Shown here: piece after piece, positions 42,233 to 50,469 of the stretch | Numbering within the stretch: position 1 is the first letter of the stretch | Layout: every line of letters starts with the position of its first letter | Assembly (NCBI GenBank): GCA_002923375.1 | Contig: BEIJ01000003.1 | Coordinates: 1 to 64,000 of the forward strand | Length of the DNA stretch: 64,000 nt | Source: a bacterium HR33 | GTDB lineage: Bacteria > Gemmatimonadota > Gemmatimonadetes > Gemmatimonadales > GWC2-71-9 | Direction of reading: 5' to 3' | The notes under the pieces: model-generated | What the model saw: only the letters and a program-made list of their open reading frames with translations | Database searches by the model: none | Told to the model about the DNA's origin: nothing | Position numbers and translations under genes: made by a program

Positions 42233-43195
42233 TCACGGGGCCATCATCGATCTGGCCACCGTCCAGATATTGGCCGGCCTCTCGGCCAGGCGCCGCATAT
42301 ACCAGGCGAACCACGCGGTCCCGTAGCTGATCAGGACTCGTACCCGGCAGCCGTCCGCCGCCAGGCGGCGCTGATCTTCGGAGCGAATGCCGTACAGCAT
42401 TTGGACCTCGTAGCAGTCCGCCGCTATACTGCGGCCTCGGGCGTAGGCGCGGATCCAGTTGACCAAGCGCATGTCGTGAGTGCCGAAACCGGGCGGGTGG
42501 TATTGAGAGGAGAGGTTGTCCAAAAGTTCCCGGGCCAAATCGAGGTAGCGTTCGGAAACCTTGCGCTTGCTGGAAACGGCTATCTCCTTAGGCTCGTTGT
42601 ACGCCCCCTTGACCAGCCTGATGCTAGGCTTGAGAGGCATCAACTGCTCCAGGTCTCGAGGCGTCCGGTGAAGATAAGCCTGGAGACATACTCCCACATT
42701 CGGCACCTGGCGGCGCATTTCTCGGAAGAGATCCAGCGTTACGTCTGTGTACTCCGAGCTTTCCATGTCGATCCACACGAAATTCCCCAGCGCATCGGCC
42801 CTTTTCACCAAGGTCGAGAGCTGTGCCGCGCAGATGTCGCGGCCGAGGTCCAGTCCCAGATGCGTCAGCTTTACCGAAAGTTGAGCCGGGATACGCTGTT
42901 CGGTTATGCGATCCAGCACCTTGAGATAGTCTCGGGTCACCGCTTCGGCATCGGCCCGGTCGGCCACGTTTTCTCCCAGCTCGGTAAGGACGCTGAGAAT
43001 ACCCTGAGTTGCGAAGATCTGAGCCGCCTTCAGAGCGGATTCCGCATCCTCGCCGGGGAGAAATCGGGTGACCGCCCGGCGCACGAACCGGCGGTTGCGC
43101 ATCTGGCGAGCCAGCCAGGGGCTGCGGGACGCTCTGAGGAGCACCCTTCTGAGAACGCCCATAACGGCTACCATTATACTTACTCGACATGACAT
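42233..43195 (-). CDS. proline dehydrogenase (monofunctional)
   Basis: A FAD-dependent enzyme of 320 residues that oxidises proline to pyrroline-5-carboxylate. Family motifs are visible: FVWIDMESSEYTD, VGVCLQAYLHRT, IRLVKGAYNEPKE, FGTHD and YEVQMLYGIR. The size matches monofunctional bacterial ProDH, not bifunctional PutA; the partner P5C dehydrogenase is not in the window. ATG 43195 is supported by a perfect AGGAGG with 7-base spacing (43203-43208 on the opposite strand), which lies inside the first codons of the divergent gene. The 5' ends of the two genes overlap by 7 bases. Confidence 0.93.
   Translation of the reverse strand: MSCRVSIMVAVMGVLRRVLLRASRSPWLARQMRNRRFVRRAVTRFLPGEDAESALKAAQIFATQGILSVLTELGENVADRADAEAVTRDYLKVLDRITEQRIPAQLSVKLTHLGLDLGRDICAAQLSTLVKRADALGNFVWIDMESSEYTDVTLDLFREMRRQVPNVGVCLQAYLHRTPRDLEQLMPLKPSIRLVKGAYNEPKEIAVSSKRKVSERYLDLARELLDNLSSQYHPPGFGTHDMRLVNWIRAYARGRSIAADCYEVQMLYGIRSEDQRRLAADGCRVRVLISYGTAWFAWYMRRLAERPANIWTVARSMMAP
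43175..43180 (+). promoter_or_regulatory. -10 element of the 2-hydroxyacid dehydrogenase gene
   Basis: TATACT (five of six consensus) lies 8 bases upstream of ATG 43189, with no Shine-Dalgarno sequence in between. A transcript starting 7-9 bases after the -10 would begin at the ATG itself, so the gene looks leaderless. No good -35 is visible. The element lies inside the divergent proline dehydrogenase coding region. Confidence 0.5.
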
Positions 43196-44127
43196 CCGAC
43201 ATCCTCCTGGCCGCGGAGCTTAAAGACCTGGTGGGCGAAGACCCGGTGCCCGGTTATCGGATCCGCTGGATCGCTTCCCAGGAACCCACCCCCCGCGGCG
43301 ATTACGCTGCGCTAGTGCCGCTGCTCTCGCGGCGTGTGGGAAGGGAGGAGTTCGAAGGACTCCCCAAACTCAAAGTGGTGGCTAACTGCGCGGTGGGAGT
43401 GGACAACATAGATCTGGAACAGGCCCGCACCCGGGGAATCGTCGTGACCAACACGCCGGACGTGCTTACCGACGCCACCGCCGACCTCACCTGGGCGCTG
43501 ATTCTGGCCGCAGCCCGCCGGCTCAAGGAGGGGATGCGGCTGGTGGAAAGCGGCGCTTGGACCGGGTGGCATCCTACGCTGTTGTTGGGTCTGGAACTCA
43601 AGGGACGTACCTTGGGGGTGATCGGAGCCGGGCGGATCGGGCAGGCGGTGGCGCACCGGGCCGTAGGGTTCGGCATGCGGATCATTTACGCTTCGCCTTC
43701 GTCCAAACCCGACTTCGAGCGGAAAACGGGGGCCGCCAGGGTGGAATTGGATACTCTGCTGGCTCAAAGCGATGTGATCACACTCCATCTCCCGGCACGG
43801 CCGGACACTCGCAAGTTGATAGACCGCTCCAAGTTCGCCCGAATGCGGCGCGGTGTAATCTTGGTGAATACCGCCCGAGGAGATCTGGTGGACGAAGAAG
43901 CGCTGCTAGATGCGCTGGAAGAAGGAACCGTCTGGGCCGCGGGGCTCGACGTGTTTGCCCGCGAGCCAGAGGTGGATCCCAGGCTGATCGCCCATCCCCG
44001 AGTGATCGCTCTGCCGCACATAGGCTCGGCCACGGAGCAGACCCGCCGCGCCATGGCGAGTCTGGCGATAGCCAACGTCCGGGCTGTGCTTGCGGGAAAG
44101 GAGCCTTTGACACCGGTGGTGCGTTGA
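43189..44127 (+). CDS. D-2-hydroxyacid dehydrogenase (glyoxylate/hydroxypyruvate reductase-like)
   Basis: A 312-residue NAD(P)-dependent dehydrogenase. The Rossmann motif is GVIGAGRIGQAVAHRA (from about residue 144). The catalytic set is R230 (NTARGD), E259 (AREPEV) and H277 (LPHIGSAT), all in place. The sequence is closest in feel to glyoxylate reductase/glycerate dehydrogenase; substrate specificity cannot be fixed from sequence. The gene overlaps the 5' end of proline dehydrogenase on the other strand and appears leaderless. pyrR follows after 35 bases, so the pyr genes may be co-transcribed from here. Confidence 0.9.
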   Translation: MTSDILLAAELKDLVGEDPVPGYRIRWIASQEPTPRGDYAALVPLLSRRVGREEFEGLPKLKVVANCAVGVDNIDLEQARTRGIVVTNTPDVLTDATADLTWALILAAARRLKEGMRLVESGAWTGWHPTLLLGLELKGRTLGVIGAGRIGQAVAHRAVGFGMRIIYASPSSKPDFERKTGAARVELDTLLAQSDVITLHLPARPDTRKLIDRSKFARMRRGVILVNTARGDLVDEEALLDALEEGTVWAAGLDVFAREPEVDPRLIAHPRVIALPHIGSATEQTRRAMASLAIANVRAVLAGKEPLTPVVR

Positions 44128-44162
44128 CGGGGATCCGGGTGCTTTCTAACTTGGCAAGCGGG

Positions 44163-44744
44163 ATGACCGTCGCCCACAAGCGCAACTCCCTTCTCGACGC
44201 CCGCGGTTTTCAGCGGGTCTTAAAGCGTTTGGCCAAAGAGATCGCCGACTTTTTCAAGAGCACCGCCGCCGAAATGGAAGGACCGGAGCGCCCTCGCTTG
44301 GTGCTCATCGGCATCCAGCGCCGCGGGGTAGAGCTTGCCGAACGTCTAGCGCGGCTGGTGGAGCCGATGCTGGGAGAGCCGGTGGCTACCGGAGCGCTGG
44401 ACATCACCCTTTACCGGGATGACCTGGAGACGATCGGCCCGCGGCCGGTGGTGGGAGAGACTCGGATCCCGGAATCCTTGGACGGCAAATGCGTGGTGAT
44501 AGTGGACGACGTCCTCTATACCGGACGTACGGTCCGCGCGGCGCTGGACGAGCTGGCAGACTTCGGCCGCCCGGCGCGGATCGGCCTTTGCGTGCTCATC
44601 GACCGGGGCGGCAGGGAGCTGCCCATACAGGCGGACATCGTGGGAAAAAGGGTGAAGGCCAAGCGCGGCGATCGGGTTGACGTGCTGCTGAACGAAGTGG
44701 ACGGCCGCGATGCGGTCGAGCTGGTAAGCGGGCGCGCGGCGTGA
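44163..44744 (+). CDS. pyrR: PyrR bifunctional regulator/uracil phosphoribosyltransferase
   Basis: A 193-residue PRTase-fold protein with the PRPP-binding loop [18 protein letters not shown] at about residues 110-127 and the PyrR-type [16 protein letters not shown] and [12 protein letters not shown] blocks. In Firmicutes PyrR binds pyr mRNA and promotes termination when UMP is high. Here only 35 bases separate it from the upstream gene, and no terminator or PyrR-binding loop is visible between pyrR and pyrB, so the regulatory target in this genome is unclear. ATG 44163 was chosen; the longer frame to 43557 overlaps the dehydrogenase gene. pyrB starts within its stop (GTGA). Confidence 0.94.
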   Translation: MTVAHKRNSLLDARGFQRVLKRLAKEIADFFKSTAAEMEGPERPRLVLIGIQRRGVELAERLARLVEPMLGEPVATGALDITLYRDDLETIGPRPVVGETRIPESLDGKCVVIVDDVLYTGRTVRAALDELADFGRPARIGLCVLIDRGGRELPIQADIVGKRVKAKRGDRVDVLLNEVDGRDAVELVSGRAA

Positions 44745-45712
44745 GCGAGCGTTCTCTGGGAAAAGACCTACTCGGCCTGGAATCGCTCACGGCAGAACAA
44801 ATTACCCTCATTCTCGATACCGCCGAACCGTTCAAAGAAGTAAGCGAGCGGCCCATCAAGAAAGTGCCGACGCTGCGGGGCAAAACCATAGTCAACCTCT
44901 TCTTCGAAGCTTCGACACGGACCAGAATCTCGTTCGAGTTCGCCGAGAAACGCCTCTCGGCCGATACGGTCAACGTGGCCGCCCTGGGCTCCTCGGTGCA
45001 AAAGGGCGAGACCCTGGTGGACACCGCCCGCAACCTGGAGGCGATGCGGATAGACATGGTGGTGATCCGCCACCCTTCTTCGGGCGCCGCCCAGTTTCTG
45101 GCGGAGAGGATTCGTTCCAACGTGGTAAACGCGGGGGACGGGACCCACGAGCATCCCACGCAGGCATTGCTCGATCTTTTGACTCTCAGGGACAAGTTCG
45201 GGAGAATTGCGGGCTTGAAGGTGTGCATTTGCGGGGACGTGCTGCACAGCCGGGTGGCGCGGAGCAACATCTGGGGATTGCTGAAGCTGGGCGCCGAAGT
45301 GGCGGTCTGCGGGCCGCCGTCCCTCATGCCCCTGGGGATCGAAGAGCTGGGCGTTACCGTGTTCCGGAGGATCGAGGACGCCATACAGTGGGCCGATGTG
45401 CTGAACGTACTGCGCCTTCAGCTCGAGCGGATGCATGCCGGCTTCATCCCCTCGCTCAGGGAGTACTACCGGGTTTTCGGAGTGACCGTGGAACGGCTGG
45501 AACGAGCTCCGAAAGACCTGGTGATTCTCCATCCGGGGCCGATGAACCGGGGAGTGGAGATCGACTCTCGGGTGGCCGACGGCCCGCACAGCGTGATTCT
45601 CCACCAAGTGACCAACGGGGTGGCGGTACGCATGGCGGTGCTGTACTTGCTTGCCGGAGGGCGTCCCGAACTGGCGGAGGCGGCCAAGGGCAAAGGTGAG
45701 GTGGCGGAATGA
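44741..45712 (+). CDS. pyrB: aspartate carbamoyltransferase catalytic subunit
   Basis: PyrB condenses carbamoyl phosphate and aspartate, the committed step of pyrimidine synthesis. It has 323 residues, the usual catalytic-chain length. The carbamoyl-phosphate site [15 protein letters not shown] and the [14 protein letters not shown] motif are intact, and the aspartate-loop [12 protein letters not shown] is present near residue 265. No pyrI regulatory chain is nearby, so it is a class without that subunit and probably works with dihydroorotase, which follows. GTG 44741 overlaps pyrR (GTGA), and pyrC begins in its stop (ATGA). Confidence 0.96.
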   Translation: MSERSLGKDLLGLESLTAEQITLILDTAEPFKEVSERPIKKVPTLRGKTIVNLFFEASTRTRISFEFAEKRLSADTVNVAALGSSVQKGETLVDTARNLEAMRIDMVVIRHPSSGAAQFLAERIRSNVVNAGDGTHEHPTQALLDLLTLRDKFGRIAGLKVCICGDVLHSRVARSNIWGLLKLGAEVAVCGPPSLMPLGIEELGVTVFRRIEDAIQWADVLNVLRLQLERMHAGFIPSLREYYRVFGVTVERLERAPKDLVILHPGPMNRGVEIDSRVADGPHSVILHQVTNGVAVRMAVLYLLAGGRPELAEAAKGKGEVAE

Positions 45713-46995
45713 GACCGCTCTTGCTCCGCAGCGGGCGGGTGGTGGATCCCTCCCAAGGATTGGATGAAATCAGCGACCTCCTCATCCGGGAGGGCAAGGT
45801 CGCCGGGATCGGACGGGGCTTGGGCGTCCCCGACGATGCGGAGGTGGTGGATGCGAGCGGTTGGGTAGTGTCGCCCGGTCTGATCGATCTTCACGTGCAC
45901 CTGCGGGAGCCGGGGCAGGAGGACGTAGAGACCATAGCGAGCGGTGCCAGAGCCGCTGCGGCCGGCGGTTTTACGGCGGTGTGCGCCATGCCCAACACCG
46001 ATCCCGTCACCGACAACCAGGCGGCGGTGGGGTTCATCGTGAAGCAGGCTCAGGCGGCAGGGGCGGCTCGGGTTTATCCCATCGGAGCTATTTCTCTGGG
46101 CCAGAGGGGAGTGCAGCTCGCCGAGTTCGGGGAACTGGTCTCCGCGGGGGCGGTGGCAGTAAGCGACGACGGTAGGCCGGTGGCTTCCAGTCATCTGATG
46201 CGCATGGCTTTGTCTTACGCCCAGACTTTCGGGATACCCGTAGCGGACCACTGCGAGGATCCAACCTTATCCGGAGGCGTGATGCACGAAGGCTTGGTGT
46301 CCACTCGTCTGGGTTTGAGAGGGATACCGTCGGCGGCGGAAGAGATCATGGTGGCCCGGGACCTGCTTCTCGCCGAGCTTACCCGCGGGCACATCCACCT
46401 GTGTCATATGTCCACTAAGGGTTCCGTCGACTTGATCCGCCGGGCCAAGGACAAAGGAATCAAGGTGACCGCCGAGGTAACGCCTCACCACCTGATACTC
46501 ACCGACGAAGCCTGCCTGGGCTACAATACCCATGCGAAGATGAATCCTCCGCTTCGCACGGCGGCGGACGTGGAGGCTTTGCGAGAGGCCCTCAAGGACG
46601 GCACGGTGGACGTGATCGCAACCGATCACGCGCCTCACCACTACGACGCCAAAGAGCGGGAGTTCGACGATGCCCCCTTCGGAGTGATCGGTCTGGAGAC
46701 CGCTCTGGCGCTGGGGATTACCCAACTGGTAAGACCCGGGATCCTGACGCTGGCGGAGCTGATCGACCGGATGAGTTGTGCGCCGGCCAAAGTTTTCAAT
46801 CTGCCAGGTGGCACTTTGCGCCCCGGAACCGTAGCCGATGTTACGGTTTTCGATCCGGAGGCTCGCTGGAAGGTGGATCCCGAGCGGTTCTATTCGAAGA
46901 GTCGCAATACTCCCTTTGCCGGCTGGGAGGTCTTCGGGAAGGTGGTCATGACGATTGTGGGCGGCCGGGTGGTTTTTCGCTCCGGGGCCGACTAA
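45709..46995 (+). CDS. pyrC: dihydroorotase
   Basis: A 428-residue zinc amidohydrolase that cyclises carbamoyl aspartate. The metal motif is D60-L-H62-V-H64-L-REPG; ECAMPNTD-type sequence ([14 protein letters not shown]), DHCEDP and the catalytic [14 protein letters not shown] block are all present. The length fits type I dihydroorotase. It starts with an ATGA overlap and is the last pyr gene in the run. A weak 5-bp hairpin follows at 47007-47020, too weak to call a terminator. The rest of the pyrimidine pathway is not in the window. Confidence 0.95.
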   Translation: MRPLLLRSGRVVDPSQGLDEISDLLIREGKVAGIGRGLGVPDDAEVVDASGWVVSPGLIDLHVHLREPGQEDVETIASGARAAAAGGFTAVCAMPNTDPVTDNQAAVGFIVKQAQAAGAARVYPIGAISLGQRGVQLAEFGELVSAGAVAVSDDGRPVASSHLMRMALSYAQTFGIPVADHCEDPTLSGGVMHEGLVSTRLGLRGIPSAAEEIMVARDLLLAELTRGHIHLCHMSTKGSVDLIRRAKDKGIKVTAEVTPHHLILTDEACLGYNTHAKMNPPLRTAADVEALREALKDGTVDVIATDHAPHHYDAKEREFDDAPFGVIGLETALALGITQLVRPGILTLAELIDRMSCAPAKVFNLPGGTLRPGTVADVTVFDPEARWKVDPERFYSKSRNTPFAGWEVFGKVVMTIVGGRVVFRSGAD

Positions 46996-47096
46996 CTTGT
47001 TGTGGGGCAAAGCGTTTTGCTTTCGGTCTCGGCTGGGCGAAGGCGCACTCTCAGGGGCTGCACTATTTTAGGACGGAGCATCCAGGTGGTGAACTG

Positions 47097-47948
47097 ATGC
47101 CCAAGGGGAGCCCGAAGTCGGCGATCGCCATTCAGCGTTTGCTGGAGGAGCGGCAGCAGATCCAGCGCTGGTTGGAGCGGTTGGACATGGCTGGCGATGC
47201 TGCACCGGAGCATGTGAAGGCTCGGGTGCGGCAGGACTACGAGAAGCGGCTGGGCGACTTGATGGCCGAGCTTCAGGGTTACGGCCAGGAATTGGCCGAA
47301 GCTCTCGAGCGGCAGCAGGCTTTGAGGGCGGGCCTGGCGCGGCAGGAGGCGGACGCGGCGGAGCGGCTGGCGGAAGCGGAGTTGCGCCATGCGGTGGGCG
47401 AGTATACCGAAGCTCAGTGGCGGGAACTTCACGCCGAGCTGTTGGAAGCGCTGGTCAAGGTGAGAGAAGAGCTCAAGCATGCCGATGAGGAGATAGCGCG
47501 GCTCAACGAGGTGGTGGGGATGCTGGGCCTTCCTGCGGCAGACACGTCGCCGGCCTCTTCAGGGGCCGGGGCGCGGGCTTCCGTGGCGGTGGAGAGCAAA
47601 GCTCAGGACGAGAGCTCCGGACCCAAGAAACAAGAGGCCAAGAAAGACAAGCCGCTCCGTTCCAAAGCGGTCGCGGAGCAGACCGATGCTCTGGACGAGC
47701 TGGCGTTTCTCAAAGCCGTTGCGGGAGAGGAGCCCGAGGATCGGCGCCAAGGGAGGTCCTTGGCGGATACTCCGGCAGCGATGGGTGGGGAGGTTGAAAA
47801 GCCCTTGGAGGCTATACACGACGCTCCGCCGCAGGTCCCGCGGGCCAGCAAGGCGGTCAAGACTCTGAAGTGCGGGGAGTGCGGGACAATGAATCTTCCT
47901 ACCGAGTGGTACTGCGAGCGGTGCGGTGCCGAGTTGGCGGCGCTTTGA
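47097..47948 (+). CDS. coiled-coil protein with C-terminal zinc ribbon
   Basis: A 283-residue protein. Residues about 8-150 are rich in Glu, Arg, Leu and Gln in heptads, predicting a long antiparallel coiled coil. A low-complexity Ala/Ser/Lys/Glu region follows (about 160-250). The C-terminus holds a four-Cys zinc ribbon, CGEC and CERC (about residues 260-280). The layout resembles proteins that couple a coiled coil to a zinc ribbon for nucleic-acid or envelope functions, but I recognise no family. ATG 47097 is the start; the open frame to 46776 overlaps pyrC. It converges with rpsT, 11 bases apart. Confidence 0.75.
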   Translation: MPKGSPKSAIAIQRLLEERQQIQRWLERLDMAGDAAPEHVKARVRQDYEKRLGDLMAELQGYGQELAEALERQQALRAGLARQEADAAERLAEAELRHAVGEYTEAQWRELHAELLEALVKVREELKHADEEIARLNEVVGMLGLPAADTSPASSGAGARASVAVESKAQDESSGPKKQEAKKDKPLRSKAVAEQTDALDELAFLKAVAGEEPEDRRQGRSLADTPAAMGGEVEKPLEAIHDAPPQVPRASKAVKTLKCGECGTMNLPTEWYCERCGAELAAL

Positions 47949-47959
47949 CAACCGGCGGT

Positions 47960-48214
47960 TCAGCTCTTCGAGCTGGCGATCTTGTAGAGTCTGGACTTGT
48001 AGCGGGCGGCGGTGTTCGGGTGGATGAGGTTTTTTCGCGCCGCCCGATCGAGCAGCCGTTCGGCTGCGCGGAACGCCGCGAGGGCTTCCTCTCGGGTGGG
48101 GGCGTTTCTCACCTTGCGTATGGCGGTGCGTAGCGCGGACCGCTGGCTTCGGTTCCGTGCAGTCCGGCGCAGCGTTTGGCGCATCCGTTTCTTTGCCGAT
48201 CGGGTCCTTGGCAC
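47960..48214 (-). CDS. rpsT: 30S ribosomal protein S20
   Basis: An 84-residue, very basic protein with the S20 pattern: RSAKKRMRQTLRR, RSALRTAIRKV, LLDRAARKNLIHPNTAARYKSRLYKI. It binds 16S rRNA in the small subunit. The start is GTG 48214 with GGAG 6-7 bases upstream. Its promoter is visible at 48281-48309 on the minus strand, giving a leader of about 60 bases. Only 11 bases separate its end from the convergent coiled-coil gene. Confidence 0.96.
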   Translation of the reverse strand: MPRTRSAKKRMRQTLRRTARNRSQRSALRTAIRKVRNAPTREEALAAFRAAERLLDRAARKNLIHPNTAARYKSRLYKIASSKS

Positions 48215-48280
48215 AGCTTCTCCGTAATCCTCCGTTCGTGGTCGAGACGGATCTTAAAGGCCGTCTTTCCGAGGGCCGGT

Positions 48281-48309
48281 ATCCTAGTAGGCAGAAGCCG
48301 GCCAGTCAA
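48281..48309 (-). promoter_or_regulatory. promoter of rpsT
   Basis: On the minus strand TTGACT (48304-48309) is followed after exactly 17 bases by TAGGAT (48281-48286). It faces away from the plus-strand scpA promoter, with only 12 bases between the two -35 elements. Confidence 0.7.
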
Positions 48310-48321
48310 GGAGCGGCTGCT

Positions 48322-48350
48322 TTGACAGGGGATTTGCCCCGGGTTACGTT
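48322..48350 (+). promoter_or_regulatory. promoter of the scpA run
   Basis: Perfect -35 TTGACA (48322-48327), 17-base spacer, weak -10 TACGTT (48345-48350). The spacer holds a GGGG/CCCC inverted repeat. The predicted start is about 48357, leaving a leader of roughly 130 bases before scpA in which I see no gene or riboswitch. Confidence 0.55.
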
Positions 48351-48485
48351 TGAGGTTCATCCGGCCACCATCTCGCATTCCGGAGTGCAAGAAGCCCAAG
48401 TGGATGTTCCGGTCTTACCCCTACAGGCGGCGGTGCGGCGGTGCTCGGGGTTTGGGCTCACCGCTCTTTCGGTTCGGCACCAGCG

Positions 48486-49220
48486 ATGACCGGTCTCCTG
48501 CAGATAAACAGCGATCGCGCTTTCGTAGTGGAGCTGGACGAGTTTTCCGGCCCGCTCGATCTCTTGTTGACCCTGATCCGGGAACAGCAGATCGATATCA
48601 CTGACATCCCCATTGCGCGGATTGCGGATCAGTTCTTGGCGGCTATTCACGAGTTGGGATTGAACCAAGCGGCCGATTATCTGGAAATGGCCGCCTATCT
48701 TTTGAGGATCAAGATTCAGATGTTGCTCCCGCGCCCGATTGACGAGGAAGAGTGGGTCGATCCGCGGGCCGAGCTGGTGCGGCGGCTGCTGGAGTACGAG
48801 CAGATCCGAGAGGTGGCCGACTGGTTGGGGCGGAGGGCAGAGCTGAGGTCGGAGCGTTTCGCTCGCGGATGGGTTCCCGAACTGCCGGAGCTTCCTCCGC
48901 CGCCGATCATGTTGAGCTTGGACGATCTCGTGGCGACCGCCGAGCGGCTGGCGGAGTCGCTGCCCCAGAGGGTTACCCATCGGGTGGTGCCCCGTCCGTT
49001 GGACACGGAAGGTGCGACGCGGCGGATAAGGGAGATCCTGGCAGTGAAGGAGGAGTTCGACTGGGCGGAGTTGTTCGACGAGCGGCCCTCGGTGAGCGAC
49101 GTGATTTCGTGTTTGATCGCCCTTTTGGAGCTGGCGCGACTGGAGGAGGTGGAGTTGTTCCAGAGCGAACCTTACGGCATGGTGAGGGTGAGGCGTGCAG
49201 CCGCTAGCCCGGTTGGTTGA
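48486..49220 (+). CDS. scpA: segregation and condensation protein A
   Basis: A 244-residue kleisin subunit of the Smc-ScpAB condensin that organises and segregates the chromosome. The N-terminal FSGPLDLLLTLIREQQIDITDIPIARIADQ block and MAAYLLRIKIQMLLPRP are diagnostic. The C-terminal winged-helix part (about 170-244) contacts the Smc head. ATG 48486 begins just before the conserved region; the frame is open to 48441. It overlaps scpB by 26 bases, so ScpA and ScpB are translationally coupled. smc is not in the window. Confidence 0.95.
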   Translation: MTGLLQINSDRAFVVELDEFSGPLDLLLTLIREQQIDITDIPIARIADQFLAAIHELGLNQAADYLEMAAYLLRIKIQMLLPRPIDEEEWVDPRAELVRRLLEYEQIREVADWLGRRAELRSERFARGWVPELPELPPPPIMLSLDDLVATAERLAESLPQRVTHRVVPRPLDTEGATRRIREILAVKEEFDWAELFDERPSVSDVISCLIALLELARLEEVELFQSEPYGMVRVRRAAASPVG

Positions 49221-49743
49221 AGCGGCGCTGTTTGCGGCCGACCGCCCTCTGAAGCTGGACGAACTCGAACAGGTGGCGCCGGACGCCGGGCGCGAGTCGC
49301 TGCTGGCGGCGGTGCAAGAGTTACGGGATCACTACCAGGCCGACGAGCACGGGGTGGAGCTGGTGGAGCTGGCCGAAGGGTTCCAGATTCTGACGCGCCC
49401 CGAGTATGCCGAGGCGCTGGCTCAGGCGAGGATCGTCAATCGCCCGAGGAAGCTTTCGGTGGCTGCGCTGGAGACTTTGGCGGTGATAGCGTATCGGCAG
49501 CCGGTGGGCCGTGCGGAGATCGAGGAAATAAGAGGAGTGGCGGTGGACGGCGTACTGCGGTTGTTGCTGGAGCGCGGCTTGATAGAAGTCGTAGGAAGGG
49601 GCGAGGGCATAGGTCGGCCGCTGCTGTACGGCACCACGCCGGCGTTTCTCGAGTTGCTGGGGTTGAGCTCTTTGGACGAGCTTCCCAAGATGGAGGAGTT
49701 GTCGGTGGTGTTGCGGCCGCTGGCGGAGGAGGCGGGGGAATGA
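49195..49743 (+). CDS. scpB: segregation and condensation protein B
   Basis: A 182-residue protein of two winged-helix domains that binds ScpA as a dimer. Motifs such as LVEAALFAADRPL, RPRKLSVAALETLAVIAYRQPVGRAEIEEIRGV and GRPLLYGTTPAFLELLGL match ScpB closely. GTG 49195 lies inside scpA, and rluB starts in its stop codon (ATGA). The scpA-scpB-pseudouridine synthase order is common in bacteria. Confidence 0.95.
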   Translation: MQPLARLVEAALFAADRPLKLDELEQVAPDAGRESLLAAVQELRDHYQADEHGVELVELAEGFQILTRPEYAEALAQARIVNRPRKLSVAALETLAVIAYRQPVGRAEIEEIRGVAVDGVLRLLLERGLIEVVGRGEGIGRPLLYGTTPAFLELLGLSSLDELPKMEELSVVLRPLAEEAGE

Positions 49744-50465
49744 GCTCGATGCGGGTGCAGCGGGCGCTGGCGCGGGCCGGCATCGCTTCCCGCCGCAACG
49801 CCGAGGCGTTGATCCTGGCGGGCCGGGTGGCGGTAAACGGGAGGGTTGTCTCCCTGGGCGAGAAGGTCGATCCCGTACGGGATGTGCTGACGGTGGACGG
49901 CCGGAGGGTCAAGCCGGCTCCCAGAGTGTGGATCGCCCTGCACAAACCCCTCGGCGTGGTGGTTTCTAGAGCCGACGGGAAGGGTAGAAGAACGGTATTC
50001 GAGCTTTTGCCCAGGGTTGCGGGGCTGACTTACGTCGGCAGGCTGGACGTAATGACCTCCGGACTTTTGTTGTTGACGACCGACGGCGAGGCGGCCCATA
50101 GGCTGATGCACCCTAGGTACCAGGTGGAGCGTAGCTACCGGGTGCGGGTGCACGGGCGTTCGGAGCGAGAGATCGCAAGCGCGTTATCGAAACCGATCGT
50201 GATAGACGGCCGTCCGGTGAACTTGAGGCAGTGGCGCATCAGGCCGGCGGCGAAGGGCTCGTCCGAGCTGTTGCTGGTCTTGGCGGAAGGCCGCCACCGC
50301 ATAGTGCGGCGGATGTGCGAGCGGCTGGGGCTCAAGGTGGAGAAACTGACTCGGCTAAGCTACGGGCCGATCGGTCTGGGGCGCTTGGGTCCGGGAGAGT
50401 GGCGATATTTGTCGGGGAAAGAGGTAAGAGCGATAAGCGAGGTCATCGGGTTGCCGGAGGAATGA
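49740..50465 (+). CDS. rluB: RluB/RsuA-family rRNA pseudouridine synthase
   Basis: A 241-residue enzyme. An N-terminal S4 RNA-binding domain (MRVQRALARAGIASRRNAE, about 1-60) is followed by the RsuA-type catalytic domain with the nucleophilic Asp in GRLDVMTSGLLLLT. The C-terminal GRHRIVRRMCERLGLKV block is typical. It modifies uridine in rRNA; RluB (23S) is the usual member beside scpB, although RsuA or RluF cannot be fully excluded. ATGA overlap with scpB. Confidence 0.9.
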   Translation: MSSMRVQRALARAGIASRRNAEALILAGRVAVNGRVVSLGEKVDPVRDVLTVDGRRVKPAPRVWIALHKPLGVVVSRADGKGRRTVFELLPRVAGLTYVGRLDVMTSGLLLLTTDGEAAHRLMHPRYQVERSYRVRVHGRSEREIASALSKPIVIDGRPVNLRQWRIRPAAKGSSELLLVLAEGRHRIVRRMCERLGLKVEKLTRLSYGPIGLGRLGPGEWRYLSGKEVRAISEVIGLPEE

Positions 50466-50469
50466 GCCA

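Noticed and set aside
47007-47024. Short hairpin with T residues after pyrC as a terminator
   Set aside because: The stem has only five pairs, mostly A-T, and the T-run is three bases long; too weak to call.
48322-48489. TTG-started 55-codon frame ending in ATGA overlap with scpA
   Set aside because: No recognisable family, and its start would coincide with the -35 of a good promoter; the promoter reading is preferred, though a short coupled leader frame is not fully excluded.
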